This document shows, one piece after another, positions 27,278 to 35,255 of a stretch of DNA of 40,515 bases. The position numbers and the translations under genes are program-made. The notes below the pieces were generated by a model that worked only from the letters and a program-made list of their open reading frames with translations, was not told the DNA's origin and did not search any database. Each line of letters opens with the position of its first letter. Within the stretch, counting starts at the first letter, position 1. The stretch comes from a virus, in the IMG/VR virus record IMGVR_UViG_3300035670_000526, positions 1 to 40,515 of that record; one strand, written 5' to 3'.

Positions 27278-29154
27278 TATCCTCTACCCGGAAGCTTTTG
27301 CACTTTGTTTTCGACGACATTAACATTCAGTTTTTGAAGCTCAAGCAAAATTAAAGATCGCTTTCTTGCTTCTTCCTGTTGTCGCCGCATTTCTTCAGCC
27401 GCTTTTTCCGCGATCTCTTTTTCGCCTGGCGTTGGCTGGTCAGGAATTGCAACCGCCGCCATCAATGCGTTAGATTGTTCGGCCAAGAATCGCATTGCTT
27501 CGCTACTGCCAGCCTCAAAACCGCTTGGCCCTTTAGCTACGGCGGATCGCATTTCCATCTGTCGCCGCCGCTGTTCTTCAAAATGTCGAATAGCAGCATC
27601 GGCCGCTTGCTCTTGCAGCCTAGCCAAATCTTGCTGTTCTTGCTTTTGCCTTTGGCGTTCGGCAATGTCCTTTCGAATGTTGGCAAGCGATTCCACTTGG
27701 GCATCGTTAAGACCGTTTGCCCTGTCAACGATCTTTTGATATTCCTCTGCGGAATACGTTAGCTCGGCACGCTGTAGCATTAGTTGCTGCGCTTGCCCTG
27801 AATAAACCTCAAGAGCCTTTTGTGCTTGCTGTAGTTTTTTAGCCTCAAGATTGATTGACACCACCTGAGCATCGATTGCGTCCTGCGCGGCCTTCTTGGC
27901 CCTTTCGGCTCGCCTTGCTTCGGTTTTTTCGATTGCTTCCTGTAGCACTGACTTTTGGCTGTCTAGGTCGTTTACTAGCTTTGTTTTTCCGTAATACGCG
28001 TCTAGCTGAGTGTTAATTCTCGAAATGTTAAATTCGATGTCCTTTGTGCCAGCAATCCACTGCCCTAGCAAATTGGCATTTTCAAACGTATCACCGATAA
28101 TTGCACCGGCTAGCGCAAACGTTCGATAGGTGCGATTAACTCCGAACTCTAGCCCGTCTAGCGCCGATTCTGAGTCTCGGATGTTTTTGGATAGCTCGGA
28201 AATTGAATTGGCAAGCTCAATCACTGTTGGAGTCAATCGCGATCCAATTTCGATTGACATTTCGGTCACGTTGCCGATCATCTGAGCAAGTGCCCCGGAT
28301 GTCGTTTTGCTCATCTTGTCGGTCATGCCGAAAAACAATCCGCCTTGCGATGTAGCACGGCGGAAAGAATCTTCGACCATTTGAGCCGATATTGCCCCGG
28401 CCTCCATATCTTTCTTTAGGTCCAGCATAGACCGGCCAGTCGTTTTTGATATTTCAAGCAGCGGATTAAAACCGCCGTTGATCATCTGCAGCAGGTCTTG
28501 ACCCATTAGCCGGCCGGCCGCCGTTGTTTGTGCAAACGCAAGCGAAAGAATTTCAAACCGCTGTTGATTGCCTCCCGATACGTCGGCAAGCATCTTTAGC
28601 GTAGCGATTACCTTTTCGGCGTTCATGCCAAACGATAATAGTAACTGCCCGCCACGCTGGACAGCCGGAAGCGATAGCGGCGAAGCTTGGGCAAGCCGTT
28701 TCATGTCTGCAATCAAACTGGCGGCTTCCTGTGCCGATCCGGTCAGTACCTCAAACTGAACAGATGCGGCCTCTGCCTCTGCGGCTAGTTGAACAATTTG
28801 CTTTCCTGTCTGTAGCCCTAGATACGCACCCGCAAGCCGCCTAATTGAAACAAGCATTGTGTTGTTAGCTTCGGATTGCCGTCGTGCAGCCCTTTCCTGC
28901 TTGCCGGCCGTTTCGTCTAAAGCTTTGCCGATCTGATTAACGCCGCGAATATATTGCTCCGTCGTAATCTTGTTATGGATGTACGCCGCATCAAGCCGTG
29001 CTAGCGATTGCTGATAGCGTTCAACTGGCGTCTTAGCGGCTTCCATGACTTGGTTCACGCTACGCATCGTTGACGACATACGCTTCGCCGCTTCGTACAC
29101 TTGGGAAGCGTCTGCGGCGATGCGGATGTTAAGTGCCGTTATGCTTGTCGCCAC
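27277..29154 (-). CDS. Tape measure protein
   Basis: The 625-residue protein has the tape measure N-terminal pattern: EVLTGSAQEAASLIADMKRLAQASP, then VQRGGQLLLSFGM, and RLMGQDLLQMINGGFNPLLE. Long helical regions rich in Ala/Gln/Glu follow (residues ~420-600, coiled coil). It sets tail length and is ejected with DNA. At about 0.15 nm per residue the tail would be near 90-95 nm, an estimate from length. The GTG start overlaps the chaperone stop (TAGTG). It lies directly after the G/GT chaperone genes, as in lambda. Confidence 0.9.
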   Translation of the reverse strand: MATSITALNIRIAADASQVYEAAKRMSSTMRSVNQVMEAAKTPVERYQQSLARLDAAYIHNKITTEQYIRGVNQIGKALDETAGKQERAARRQSEANNTMLVSIRRLAGAYLGLQTGKQIVQLAAEAEAASVQFEVLTGSAQEAASLIADMKRLAQASPLSLPAVQRGGQLLLSFGMNAEKVIATLKMLADVSGGNQQRFEILSLAFAQTTAAGRLMGQDLLQMINGGFNPLLEISKTTGRSMLDLKKDMEAGAISAQMVEDSFRRATSQGGLFFGMTDKMSKTTSGALAQMIGNVTEMSIEIGSRLTPTVIELANSISELSKNIRDSESALDGLEFGVNRTYRTFALAGAIIGDTFENANLLGQWIAGTKDIEFNISRINTQLDAYYGKTKLVNDLDSQKSVLQEAIEKTEARRAERAKKAAQDAIDAQVVSINLEAKKLQQAQKALEVYSGQAQQLMLQRAELTYSAEEYQKIVDRANGLNDAQVESLANIRKDIAERQRQKQEQQDLARLQEQAADAAIRHFEEQRRRQMEMRSAVAKGPSGFEAGSSEAMRFLAEQSNALMAAVAIPDQPTPGEKEIAEKAAEEMRRQQEEARKRSLILLELQKLNVNVVENKVQKLPGRG

Positions 29155-29845
29155 TACTTACCCCACTTTGCGGCGAAAGCCTTTTCGGCCGCCTTGATGC
29201 TGTTTTCGTTAGATTGAACCGGCGGCCTGTGCCAATTGGCCGGCATAAAATCTTGAACCGGGATAGGCTTTTGCTTTGCCCCGTGCGAAGCGGCAACCGA
29301 ACACGACAAAGCGGACAATTGAGCCGAAATAATCGCGTCCCGTTGGTAATCCTGCCCCCACGGTTCAAGCATATAAAACGCCTCCCAAACGGCCAGCGTT
29401 CGCTGTGACACGCTTGCTAGCCACGCCTCCGGGTCATCGATTCCGAGCGCCAAGCAGACTCGACAAGCAAGCCTTAACTTAGCGCTCCTTGTTAGTTTCC
29501 CAGCATCGTTTCAACCGTTACTGAGTCCCTGTCTGTTAGCTCCCTAGCCCTCTTTGCGATCTTGCCGAAGATGCCAGCATCAAGCTTCGCAAGCTCGCCC
29601 GCTTCGTCGTCGATCAATAGCCGGTTGCCGTCGTCGTCAACCATCGCCATAGCGACGTAGAGCCGTTCCGCTGCCAGAAGCCCCGCCTGTGACACTTGGC
29701 CTTTTTTGTCAAGCATCATCAGGTTATGCCGGGATACCTCTTCCTGCGTTAGGCTCTGGATGCGGACCTTTGCACCGTTGCCAAGGTCAACAACGTCAAA
29801 ACGTCGGTTGCAAAATCCAAGCAGTTCAATCTTCGTCAGGCTCAT
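29154..29845 (-). CDS. Tail assembly chaperone GT fusion, by -1 frameshift at 29495-29501
   Basis: The G frame (117 codons, to TAA at 29492-29494) shares its start with this product. At GGGAAAC just before the TAA, a -1 slip opens the T frame, which is uninterrupted to the TAG at 29154 (113 further codons, giving about 230 residues). In lambda the GGGAAAG heptamer does the same, producing gpG and gpGT, which load the tape measure and recruit tail-tube protein. The T portion (ALGIDDPEAWLASVSQRTLAVWEAF ... WHRPP) has no good independent start, only a TTG at 29453. Confidence 0.8.
29492..29845 (-). CDS. Tail assembly chaperone G protein
   Basis: The 117-residue protein begins MSLTKIELLGFCNRRFDVV and has the acidic, helical character of tail chaperones (LAAERLYVAMAMVDDDGNRL ... 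FGKIAKRARELTD). It binds the tape measure and keeps it soluble. The start overlaps the preceding gene by 20 bases; longer in-frame starts exist upstream but would bury the preceding gene. Confidence 0.8.
   Translation of the reverse strand: MSLTKIELLGFCNRRFDVVDLGNGAKVRIQSLTQEEVSRHNLMMLDKKGQVSQAGLLAAERLYVAMAMVDDDGNRLLIDDEAGELAKLDAGIFGKIAKRARELTDRDSVTVETMLGN
29495..29501 (-). promoter_or_regulatory. Slippery heptamer GGGAAAC for -1 programmed frameshift
   Basis: The 0-frame reads CTG GGA AAC TAA. The heptamer matches X XXY YYZ, lies one codon before the stop of the G frame, and the -1 frame is open beyond it. Only a short AT-rich region follows, and no convincing stimulatory pseudoknot is visible. 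Confidence 0.75.
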
Positions 29846-30116
29846 CTTCTTCCGTTTGCTCCGGGTATAAAACACTCGGCGGAACTGATTCCACGCGGCT
29901 TTCTTTTTCGCCCCGCTGCCGTGCCACTTCCGCACAAATTGCGGCTCGGTCTTGTTCGTTAAAGTGCTCAAAAAAAGACACGTGCTTGCCTTCCTTTGGC
30001 ACCCATCCGCAATGGGATCCGTTGACTACCAACGCCCACTGCGGAAACTCGATTGCTTCGCCGGTTAGCGTGTAATTCGCTACGTGCGGCAATAGCTCGA
30101 CGGTTAGCTTGCTCAT
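29826..30116 (-). CDS. Small tail-operon protein, 96 residues
   Basis: The gene lies between the tail tube and the chaperone, overlapping both (ATGA and 20 bases). The product MSKLTVELLPHVANYTLTGE has a middle with Trp/Gly/His and an acidic C-terminus (PEQTEEDEPDED). It may be an additional chaperone or tail-tube accessory. No family recognised. Confidence 0.6.
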   Translation of the reverse strand: MSKLTVELLPHVANYTLTGEAIEFPQWALVVNGSHCGWVPKEGKHVSFFEHFNEQDRAAICAEVARQRGEKESRVESVPPSVLYPEQTEEDEPDED

Positions 30117-30511
30117 GTGTAACTCGGTCCCGTCGCGCCGTCGAGCTTGATGGTCATCGTGCCCTGACTGATTTGGTTATTAACAAAAGTCGGGTATCCC
30201 TTCTCTGTCACAAAACCAGTTCCGCTTAGACTTCGTGCTGTGGTCGCGGTGCCCTCTTTTGGAAAGGTAAGCGTCCAAGTGTCTTTCGCGCCGATTGCCG
30301 GCGGGTTGGTGTTCGTCCAGTTGAACGTCACGCTGATCTCTGGCGTGTCTGCCATGTCACCAACTTGGTACTTCATGAAAGTCGTAGTCTGGCCAAGCGT
30401 CGAAATGTCCAGAGCCTCGATTGATTCGCTGCCGCCTGCAATTTCAACGATGTCAAGCGTTGCGGTGTAAGTCGTTGCGGTAAGGGTTGCCCCACGTCCT
30501 GCGATTGGCAT
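30113..30511 (-). CDS. Major tail (tube) protein
   Basis: The protein (132 residues from the ATG at 30511, which has GGAGG nine bases upstream) has the features of TP901-1/lambda-type tail tube proteins. These include MPIAGRGATLTATTYTATLD, the ALDISTLGQTTTFMKYQVGD segment, EISVTFNWT, and a Thr/Gly-rich end. It polymerises into the hollow tail. The ATG at 30520 is in frame but lies too close to the ribosome site. Order with tail terminator and chaperone is standard. Confidence 0.85.
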   Translation of the reverse strand: MPIAGRGATLTATTYTATLDIVEIAGGSESIEALDISTLGQTTTFMKYQVGDMADTPEISVTFNWTNTNPPAIGAKDTWTLTFPKEGTATTARSLSGTGFVTEKGYPTFVNNQISQGTMTIKLDGATGPSYT

Positions 30512-30512
30512 G

Positions 30513-30935
30513 TTAAACATCCTCCAAGTAGGTTAAGGAATAGTCCTGAGACGAAACGTAACGCAGCTCATGTGTGCCATCTATTGGCGATTCGGTGAAG
30601 TCATTTCGGCCGCTTGCCAGCATCGAACATCGTATGTTGACGCCCGAGTAAACGCCCTCCAAGTCAAGCACGCCGCATAGCCTGACCGCTTCGCATAATG
30701 CGTTGCAAGCGTTGCGGGTTGTGGCGTAGCATCTAACTTCTACTATTGCTTCCGCCATGCCTGCCTTGCTGCCTTTGATGTTTTCGTGGTGTAGCGTGCT
30801 AATGCGGTGATAAGTTATTGCCGGCATCGTCGCGTTCTGTGGCAGTTCATCTGGGTACATACGCGACCCGATCAAAGCAGACACGCTGCTTTGAGCGACA
30901 ACGAAAGCCCGAAACGATGCGCCAACGTCAGCCAA
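30513..30935 (-). CDS. Tail terminator/completion protein (DUF3168-like)
   Basis: The 140-residue protein has an N-terminal helix FRAFVVAQSSVSALIGSRMYP, the ELPQNATMPAITYHRIS signature, a middle strand set (EAIVEVRCYATTRNACNALCEAV) and a final strand RYVSSQDYSLTY. This is the gp17/DUF3168-type fold that caps the tail tube at the head end. It overlaps the gp10-like gene by eight bases. Confidence 0.85.
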   Translation of the reverse strand: MADVGASFRAFVVAQSSVSALIGSRMYPDELPQNATMPAITYHRISTLHHENIKGSKAGMAEAIVEVRCYATTRNACNALCEAVRLCGVLDLEGVYSGVNIRCSMLASGRNDFTESPIDGTHELRYVSSQDYSLTYLEDV

Positions 30936-31485
30936 GACTAAACCTTTTGAGGCGTTCCATATTTCTTGCCACGGTTCGACGCATCGCGGTTACAAGTGCC
31001 CTAACTTGCTGCGGCCTTGTTTGGTGCGAAGCGTCTTCGAGAAACCGATTTGTTTTTCGATTGCGATTGCCCGGTCCAAACGTTCGCTTGCCCCAGTAGA
31101 CTTGCTCTTTTGTATTGCCAGTTTTTGAGTTCGGTAGCGGCGAAATAAAGTTGGCTTTGTTGCCCCAGGGTCGCCGCGGTCCCACCATGACCGAAACAAC
31201 GGTGCCCCGCATATCGTCAAGCACTTTTGATTCGAGCATGTCCTTAAGTTGATACGGATACCACTTAGTGCGGGATGATCCAGTTTGTCGGTTGCTTGTG
31301 CCTGTCTTGCGTCCGTCTGGTGCCAATTGCTTGGCCTTCTTTTCAACCACTTCCGCCGCTGCCGGCAATCCTCGATTCACGGCCGCCCGCCTGACTTCTT
31401 CCGGCACGCCTTGAGTAATGCGATCGATGATGGCCTTGTCATAGCCAACTATGATTCCAAACTTTAGTTTTTTGCGTGGTGCCAT
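30928..31485 (-). CDS. HK97 gp10-like head-tail adaptor or tail component, 185 residues
   Basis: The protein has a basic N-terminus (MAPRKKLKFGIIVGYDKAII), a segment AAAEVVEKKAKQLAPDGRKTG (typical gp10-like KxLAP), Trp/Arg-rich WYPYQLKDMLESKV and VSVMVGPRRPWGN. These patterns occur in HK97 gp10/SPP1 gp16-17-region proteins that join head and tail. The start overlaps the previous stop (TAATG). Confidence 0.75.
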   Translation of the reverse strand: MAPRKKLKFGIIVGYDKAIIDRITQGVPEEVRRAAVNRGLPAAAEVVEKKAKQLAPDGRKTGTSNRQTGSSRTKWYPYQLKDMLESKVLDDMRGTVVSVMVGPRRPWGNKANFISPLPNSKTGNTKEQVYWGKRTFGPGNRNRKTNRFLEDASHQTRPQQVRALVTAMRRTVARNMERLKRFSLG

Positions 31486-31832
31486 TATTCGACCACCTTG
31501 CAGTGACAATCTAGGTAGCGGTCGCGGCCTTCAATGGGTTGCACAAAGACAATCCCAAACGCCTGATTGTTGAACACGATTCGATGTTGCGGTGCGTATT
31601 GCTCTCGATACCTAACCGTGAATACTGCGTTTATGCCTTCGTTGACTTGCGACCCGCGGAAGACTTGGCCACCACTAACCGCGGCGTAATCTGCCGGCTC
31701 GTTAGCCATGCCGGTGATCGTTGTCCAAGTCGTAACCATTTGCCCCGCCGCGTCGGCTGCATCGACTTGCTTTTGCACGGCGACGCGGTATCGCATGTTG
31801 GCCACACTGAACCGCCTAGGGCGTCCGCTCAT
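31485..31832 (-). CDS. Head closure protein (gp16-like)
   Basis: The 115-residue beta-barrel type protein contains NMRYRVAVQKQVDAADAAGQMVTTWTTI and VRYREQYAPQHRIVFNNQAFGIV. These match the SPP1 gp16 family of stoppers, which close the portal channel and dock the tail. Position after the connector and four-base overlap support it. Confidence 0.85.
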   Translation of the reverse strand: MSGRPRRFSVANMRYRVAVQKQVDAADAAGQMVTTWTTITGMANEPADYAAVSGGQVFRGSQVNEGINAVFTVRYREQYAPQHRIVFNNQAFGIVFVQPIEGRDRYLDCHCKVVE

Positions 31833-32407
31833 GGGTAGCTACTCCGCATGTACTGGCGCACCAAATCGTCGTAATGACGCAAGTCGTAAAGCCCGTCATT
31901 GTCGCCGGGGTTCTTGTCAAAATAGTACACGACGAGCGAAAGCATCGCGGCCTTGGCCATTGCCGGCACTTCCAGCGGGTCGCTTGTCCCTGCGGTGTAA
32001 TTGACGGTCACGGCGTCAAATCTTGCCGCGGTATCTGGCCATTGTTGCTCGTAAGCTAAGCGGATCGCGTTGCTGTAATCATCGAGTACGTACAAGCTTG
32101 CCGATGCCGTTTGGCTTGCGTTGTTCGCGTCGAAATAGGTAATCGAACTGACCGCCGTCACGCCCTGCGGCAATAGCTCAAGCGGATCCGCGAAAGCATC
32201 GAACACTTGCCGAAATGTGCCGGACGTTGTTGCCCGCTGCGTATCGCGTTCCCATTTTTCCCTAGCCGCTTGGATTAGCAGCGTTAGCCGCTCATCGTGC
32301 GTAGCGTCTCCGCTGCCGATGTTCAGTGCTTGCTTGGCTTGTAGCAAGCTGATCGGCTCGCTTGTCGGTTGCGTTAGTCGCTTCCACTTCGGCACTGTCA
32401 GTTCCAT
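31829..32407 (-). CDS. Head-tail connector (gp6-like)
   Basis: The 192-residue protein starts MELTVPKWKRLTQPTSEPIS and continues with LLQAKQALNIGSGDATHDERLTLLIQAAREKWERDT, the N-terminal signature of the gp6/YqbG connector family. A segment DAFADPLELLPQGVTAVSSI follows. It forms the ring below the portal. The start is preceded by AGGATCG. It overlaps the upstream small gene (32292-32546) by 116 bases. Confidence 0.88.
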   Translation of the reverse strand: MELTVPKWKRLTQPTSEPISLLQAKQALNIGSGDATHDERLTLLIQAAREKWERDTQRATTSGTFRQVFDAFADPLELLPQGVTAVSSITYFDANNASQTASASLYVLDDYSNAIRLAYEQQWPDTAARFDAVTVNYTAGTSDPLEVPAMAKAAMLSLVVYYFDKNPGDNDGLYDLRHYDDLVRQYMRSSYP

Positions 32408-32546
32408 CTTCTACGATCCTGCAAAATCCGCGTTTTGTTAGGATGTCCGCTTGTCCCCAGGTCACTAACTGGCGTTGATGTTGTCGCATCAAGTACCAGT
32501 CTCTCAGGAACTCGACTAGGACGTAGTCACCTTGTGCTGTAGCCAT
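32292..32546 (-). CDS. Small protein overlapping the connector, 84 residues
   Basis: The N-terminal 45 residues look genuine (DYVLVEFLRDWYLMRQHQRQL ... LTKRGFCRIVE). The C-terminal half is Gln/Arg/Ala-rich and overlaps the connector's start region in another frame. The ATG overlaps the glycosyltransferase-like stop by 20 bases. It may be a small head gene whose stop lies within the next gene. Function unknown. Confidence 0.5.
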   Translation of the reverse strand: MATAQGDYVLVEFLRDWYLMRQHQRQLVTWGQADILTKRGFCRIVEDGTDSAEVEATNATDKRADQLATSQASTEHRQRRRYAR

Positions 32547-33192
32547 TGCGTGCCCGCCACTCCTGCGGGTAGAGGTGTTCGACTTGCATCTTGTCGTTAA
32601 ACGTTGTGATCATTTCTTCCAAGTGCCCGACGCTGCAAAGCGGATCCATGTAGATCGAGTTGCCAGCATCGCCCCAAGCTTTCCAAAACGATATGTCAGC
32701 GTCGATCTTGTCTTTGTGTGTCCACGTACCATCCGGCCCCGGCTGGTCGCTGAACCACGGAAGCGGAACGGTCGCAAGCTTCCGCATGTCGATCAGCGTT
32801 AGGCCAAAGTGTGCGGTATAAACTTGAAACGGTGCACCGGTTATCGTTAGCGTTTCCTCTCCGCAACTCGCTAAAGGGTAGTGGCACCCTCGCTTGCATT
32901 GCAAAGCGGCTAGAGCGTCGATTCCTGCGTCTGGTGTTGAAATGACATTAAGCAAACGTTGGATATGCTTTGCGGTGAACATTGAGTCCCCGTCAATTGT
33001 CAATGCGTAATCGAGCCCGTATTCCAAGGCGTCGTGCAGCATGTTTTGCATACACTGTCCGTAGAATACGCCGCCGCTTACCTGCATTGGTATTCCGATC
33101 GCCTGCAATGCCAACTCAATATGATTTCGCGCCATAGTGTTTTCATAACGGGCCGCCGTCATGAATGCGTGAACTTTAACCTTGTGTCCCAT
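32527..33192 (-). CDS. Glycosyltransferase-like (GT-A) protein in the head operon
   Basis: The 221-residue protein begins MGHKVKVHAFMTAARYENTM and has the GT-A Rossmann core with YALTIDGDSMFT at the DxD position (Asp-Gly-Asp). Downstream are ALAALQCKRGCHYP, FGLTLIDMRKL, WFSDQPGPDGTWTHKDKI, and a metal-binding-type SVGHLEEM. A structural-gene neighbourhood suggests modification of capsid or tail proteins; alternatives include host glycan modification. The start has GGAG seven bases upstream and the CCACAACCC motif before it. Confidence 0.7.
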   Translation of the reverse strand: MGHKVKVHAFMTAARYENTMARNHIELALQAIGIPMQVSGGVFYGQCMQNMLHDALEYGLDYALTIDGDSMFTAKHIQRLLNVISTPDAGIDALAALQCKRGCHYPLASCGEETLTITGAPFQVYTAHFGLTLIDMRKLATVPLPWFSDQPGPDGTWTHKDKIDADISFWKAWGDAGNSIYMDPLCSVGHLEEMITTFNDKMQVEHLYPQEWRARNGYSTR

Positions 33193-33205
33193 CCCATTTT
33201 GCTCC

Positions 33206-33214
33206 GGGTTGTGG
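33206..33214 (-). promoter_or_regulatory. CCACAACCC leader motif upstream of the 33192 start
   Basis: The motif runs into GGAG and ends 13 bases before the ATG at 33192, as at 8454, 10663 and 10949. Confidence 0.45.
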
Positions 33215-33220
33215 TGTCAA

Positions 33221-33649
33221 CTAGCTAAGGATCGCCCCGCCACCAACGTCGCTGATTTCGTCGGGCCGAATTTCCTTGTCAAGCAAGGCGACCCCGCCAT
33301 AAATGACGGTGTCATTCGTGGTGGTGCCTGGCGTTACCTTGACGCGAACAAACTTCTTGATCGACCCGTCAAGGTTGATATGCGAAACGCTGATCGTGCC
33401 GGCGGTGCCACGGGTGACGCTGCGATTGAGTGCAGCGTCGAACGTTGCAAAGGCGGTAGCCGCATCGGTGTCGCTGTGGGCAAACTCAAGCGTCGGGCCG
33501 GCTGCGTTTGTGTTGAGGTCTGCCGAAAAATTGAGAGACACACAAAGATTCTTGGCCCCTAGCGTGTCAATCGACTTTGCGGCGGTCGTGGTCGCTGCCG
33601 TTGCCGGTGCGAAAACAAGTTCTTGATAAATCGGTTGTAAGCTTTTCAT
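33221..33649 (-). CDS. Putative head decoration or minor capsid protein, 142 residues
   Basis: The ATG at 33649 begins MKSLQPIYQELVFAPATAAT. The sequence is Thr/Ala/Asp-rich with beta strands (NLCVSLNFSADLN, KKFVRVKVTPGTT) and no charge clusters, typical of decoration-type proteins. It follows the capsid terminator and a weak AGGAA ribosome site, so it can be expressed at a different level from the capsid. No known signature. Confidence 0.55.
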   Translation of the reverse strand: MKSLQPIYQELVFAPATAATTTAAKSIDTLGAKNLCVSLNFSADLNTNAAGPTLEFAHSDTDAATAFATFDAALNRSVTRGTAGTISVSHINLDGSIKKFVRVKVTPGTTTNDTVIYGGVALLDKEIRPDEISDVGGGAILS

Positions 33650-33682
33650 TTTTGATGATTTCCTAGCGTGTGATTTTTTTCT

Positions 33683-33718
33683 AAAAGGAGCCGGCCAACA
33701 TCGACGCCAACCGGCTCC
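33683..33718 (-). terminator. Intrinsic terminator after the capsid gene
   Basis: An 8-bp perfect stem, GGAGCCGG (33687-33694) and CCGGCTCC (33711-33718), is followed on the minus strand by UUUU (33683-33686). It lies 25 bases after the capsid stop. Leaky termination here would lower expression of downstream head genes relative to capsid. Confidence 0.8.
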
Positions 33719-33743
33719 GATCCAACCCGGAGCAAGGGAAGGA

Positions 33744-35072
33744 TTATTGCAGCTCGATGGCAACCATCGGGCCGGCTTCGGTCGCGGTTCCTCGCTCGTG
33801 AACGTTGATGTCGAAACGCTCGGTGCCCTTGAGCCCGATCGCGTCTTGCTTCCAGTAGACGGAGCTATCCGCCGAAATGGTCACGCCGCGACGTGCCCCG
33901 AAGGTTGCCGCCATTGACAAATCACCAAAGTAGGCGACGATCGTATCGGCAAGGGATCCCGAAGAGTTTGGAAGCACCTGAGTAAACCGAACCGGGTAGC
34001 CCAAGAATGACAACTGCGGCGACCCCGCGAGATTGTCAACCATGTTGCCACCTGCGGCAAACTGCAATCGAGCCATCGAAAGGTGATAGCCCGCACTCGA
34101 CACGTACCACGCCGGCGAAATGCCGGGGAACTGTGGCAACTTAGCCACGGCCGCTTCGAAGTCGGCAATCACCATTGCGGCAAACGTGGTAGAGCTGGCC
34201 GTCTTTGCAACCGACCCTGCGGCCAGTGCAGACTTGAGCCCAACCATTCCGCCGTAAGTGCTAGTGCCGTCGCCGTTGAATCCACATTGATCTTCCTTTT
34301 CGGCAAAGCTCAAAGCGAATTCTGTCGAAACCAAATCGGCCAATGCGACGATGGCGTCTTCGTCAAGCTCGCTAGAGACTTGAGTTAAAACACCAAGCTT
34401 CTTGGCTTCCAGTTTGATTTGGTCGAACTTCATGTCCGAAGCGGTGATCTCGTCATTCTCGCCGACGAAGTACGAGGTGAAGCCACCTGCACGCCGCGGG
34501 ATGAGTACGCTTGACGATCCCATCGGATAGACACGGGCAAAGCGACGGAATACGCCGCGATCCTCGACCAGCCGAATGATTGACGCTTCCAGCGGTTCTG
34601 GCACAACGTAGCCGCCTTTGGTGCTGTCGCCTACGCTGTGGGCGTTGACGATTAGCCCTTTGTCTTGGCAGTAATCCATCGACGGCTTGTGACCGTAGAT
34701 GGCCGCTGCGCAGAACAGGCCGGCATCGACCGCATCTTGCCGATTCTCAAAGTTCTTCGCGTTGCCGCGGTACTTCTTGACGTTGACCACCGGCTGCGGC
34801 GGATCCCCAAGCCGCGGCGTAGGTGCGGCCGCTTGTGCCCTGGTGATTTCCATCCGTGCGGCGACGTGTTGCCATTTCTTCAGGTCAGCATCGACCGCCC
34901 CAAGCTCGCCAAGGTCGCTTTCGTTCTTGCCCTGAATGGCAACAAGCCTTGCCGATTCGTCGGCGGTAAGATCGCGGTCGGCTTCTTTGGCTACCGCCAG
35001 AATTGCTTCGGCTTCGCTGTAGAGTTCGTTTCGCCGTGCCTGCAAGCTTTCAATTCGTGCTTTCAAATCCAT
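33744..35072 (-). CDS. Major capsid protein, HK97 fold
   Basis: The 442-residue protein has an N-terminal delta-like scaffold domain (residues ~1-75, coiled coil, MDLKARIESLQARRNELYSE) and a processing region. Then comes the HK97 core with GGYVVPEPLEASIIRLVEDRG, SVLIPRRAGG, FVGENDEITASDMKFDQIKL, and a C-terminal GLKGTERFDINVHERGTAT. The ClpP-like protease upstream would remove the scaffold domain. It starts behind AAAAAGG and the structured leader at 35091-35149. Confidence 0.95.
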   Translation of the reverse strand: MDLKARIESLQARRNELYSEAEAILAVAKEADRDLTADESARLVAIQGKNESDLGELGAVDADLKKWQHVAARMEITRAQAAAPTPRLGDPPQPVVNVKKYRGNAKNFENRQDAVDAGLFCAAAIYGHKPSMDYCQDKGLIVNAHSVGDSTKGGYVVPEPLEASIIRLVEDRGVFRRFARVYPMGSSSVLIPRRAGGFTSYFVGENDEITASDMKFDQIKLEAKKLGVLTQVSSELDEDAIVALADLVSTEFALSFAEKEDQCGFNGDGTSTYGGMVGLKSALAAGSVAKTASSTTFAAMVIADFEAAVAKLPQFPGISPAWYVSSAGYHLSMARLQFAAGGNMVDNLAGSPQLSFLGYPVRFTQVLPNSSGSLADTIVAYFGDLSMAATFGARRGVTISADSSVYWKQDAIGLKGTERFDINVHERGTATEAGPMVAIELQ

Positions 35073-35090
35073 GATCAGCCTTTTTGATTG

Positions 35091-35149
35091 GCCGGCCGAT
35101 CATGTACCAAAAAGCCAAACGGCCTGGATTTAATCGGCCGGCGGTTTGG
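35091..35149 (-). promoter_or_regulatory. Leader with interleaved inverted repeats before the capsid gene
   Basis: In RNA order, CCAAAC (35144-35149) can pair with GTTTGG (35115-35120), and GCCGGCCGAT (35133-35142) with ATCGGCCGGC (35091-35100) over 10 bp. This 1-2-3-4 order is as at 15.1 and 22.4 kb. No U-run follows the last element; U5 lies between elements 3 and 4 instead. This is a weaker member of the group. It may control capsid translation, because the capsid ATG lies 19 bases downstream. Confidence 0.5.
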
Positions 35150-35222
35150 TGTTTGTCCAAATCGCCGCCAATCGAAATCCGGCCGCTAACGAGTTGCCGA
35201 TTAACGATTAAGTCGTCGTGTG

Positions 35223-35255
35223 TTATTACGGTAACAAATTGCTACCGTTTGTCAA
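35223..35255 (-). promoter_or_regulatory. Possible capsid promoter/operator
   Basis: TTGACA (35250-35255) and TAATAA (35223-35228) are separated by 21 bases, too far for a standard promoter. The spacer is mostly a 19-bp inverted repeat (CGGTAACAAATTGCTACCG, 35229-35247; 8 of 9 arm pairs match). It could bind a regulator that adjusts the spacing, or it could simply be a binding site. The TTGACA overlaps the protease stop. Confidence 0.4.

Noticed and set aside
29154-29453. T chaperone as an independent gene from the TTG at 29453
   Set aside because: There is no ribosome site, and the -1 frame is open back to the slippery heptamer, so fusion is more likely.
35223-35255. A standard promoter for the capsid gene
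   Set aside because: The spacing of 21 bases between TTGACA and TAATAA is too long; I kept it only as a possible regulated site.
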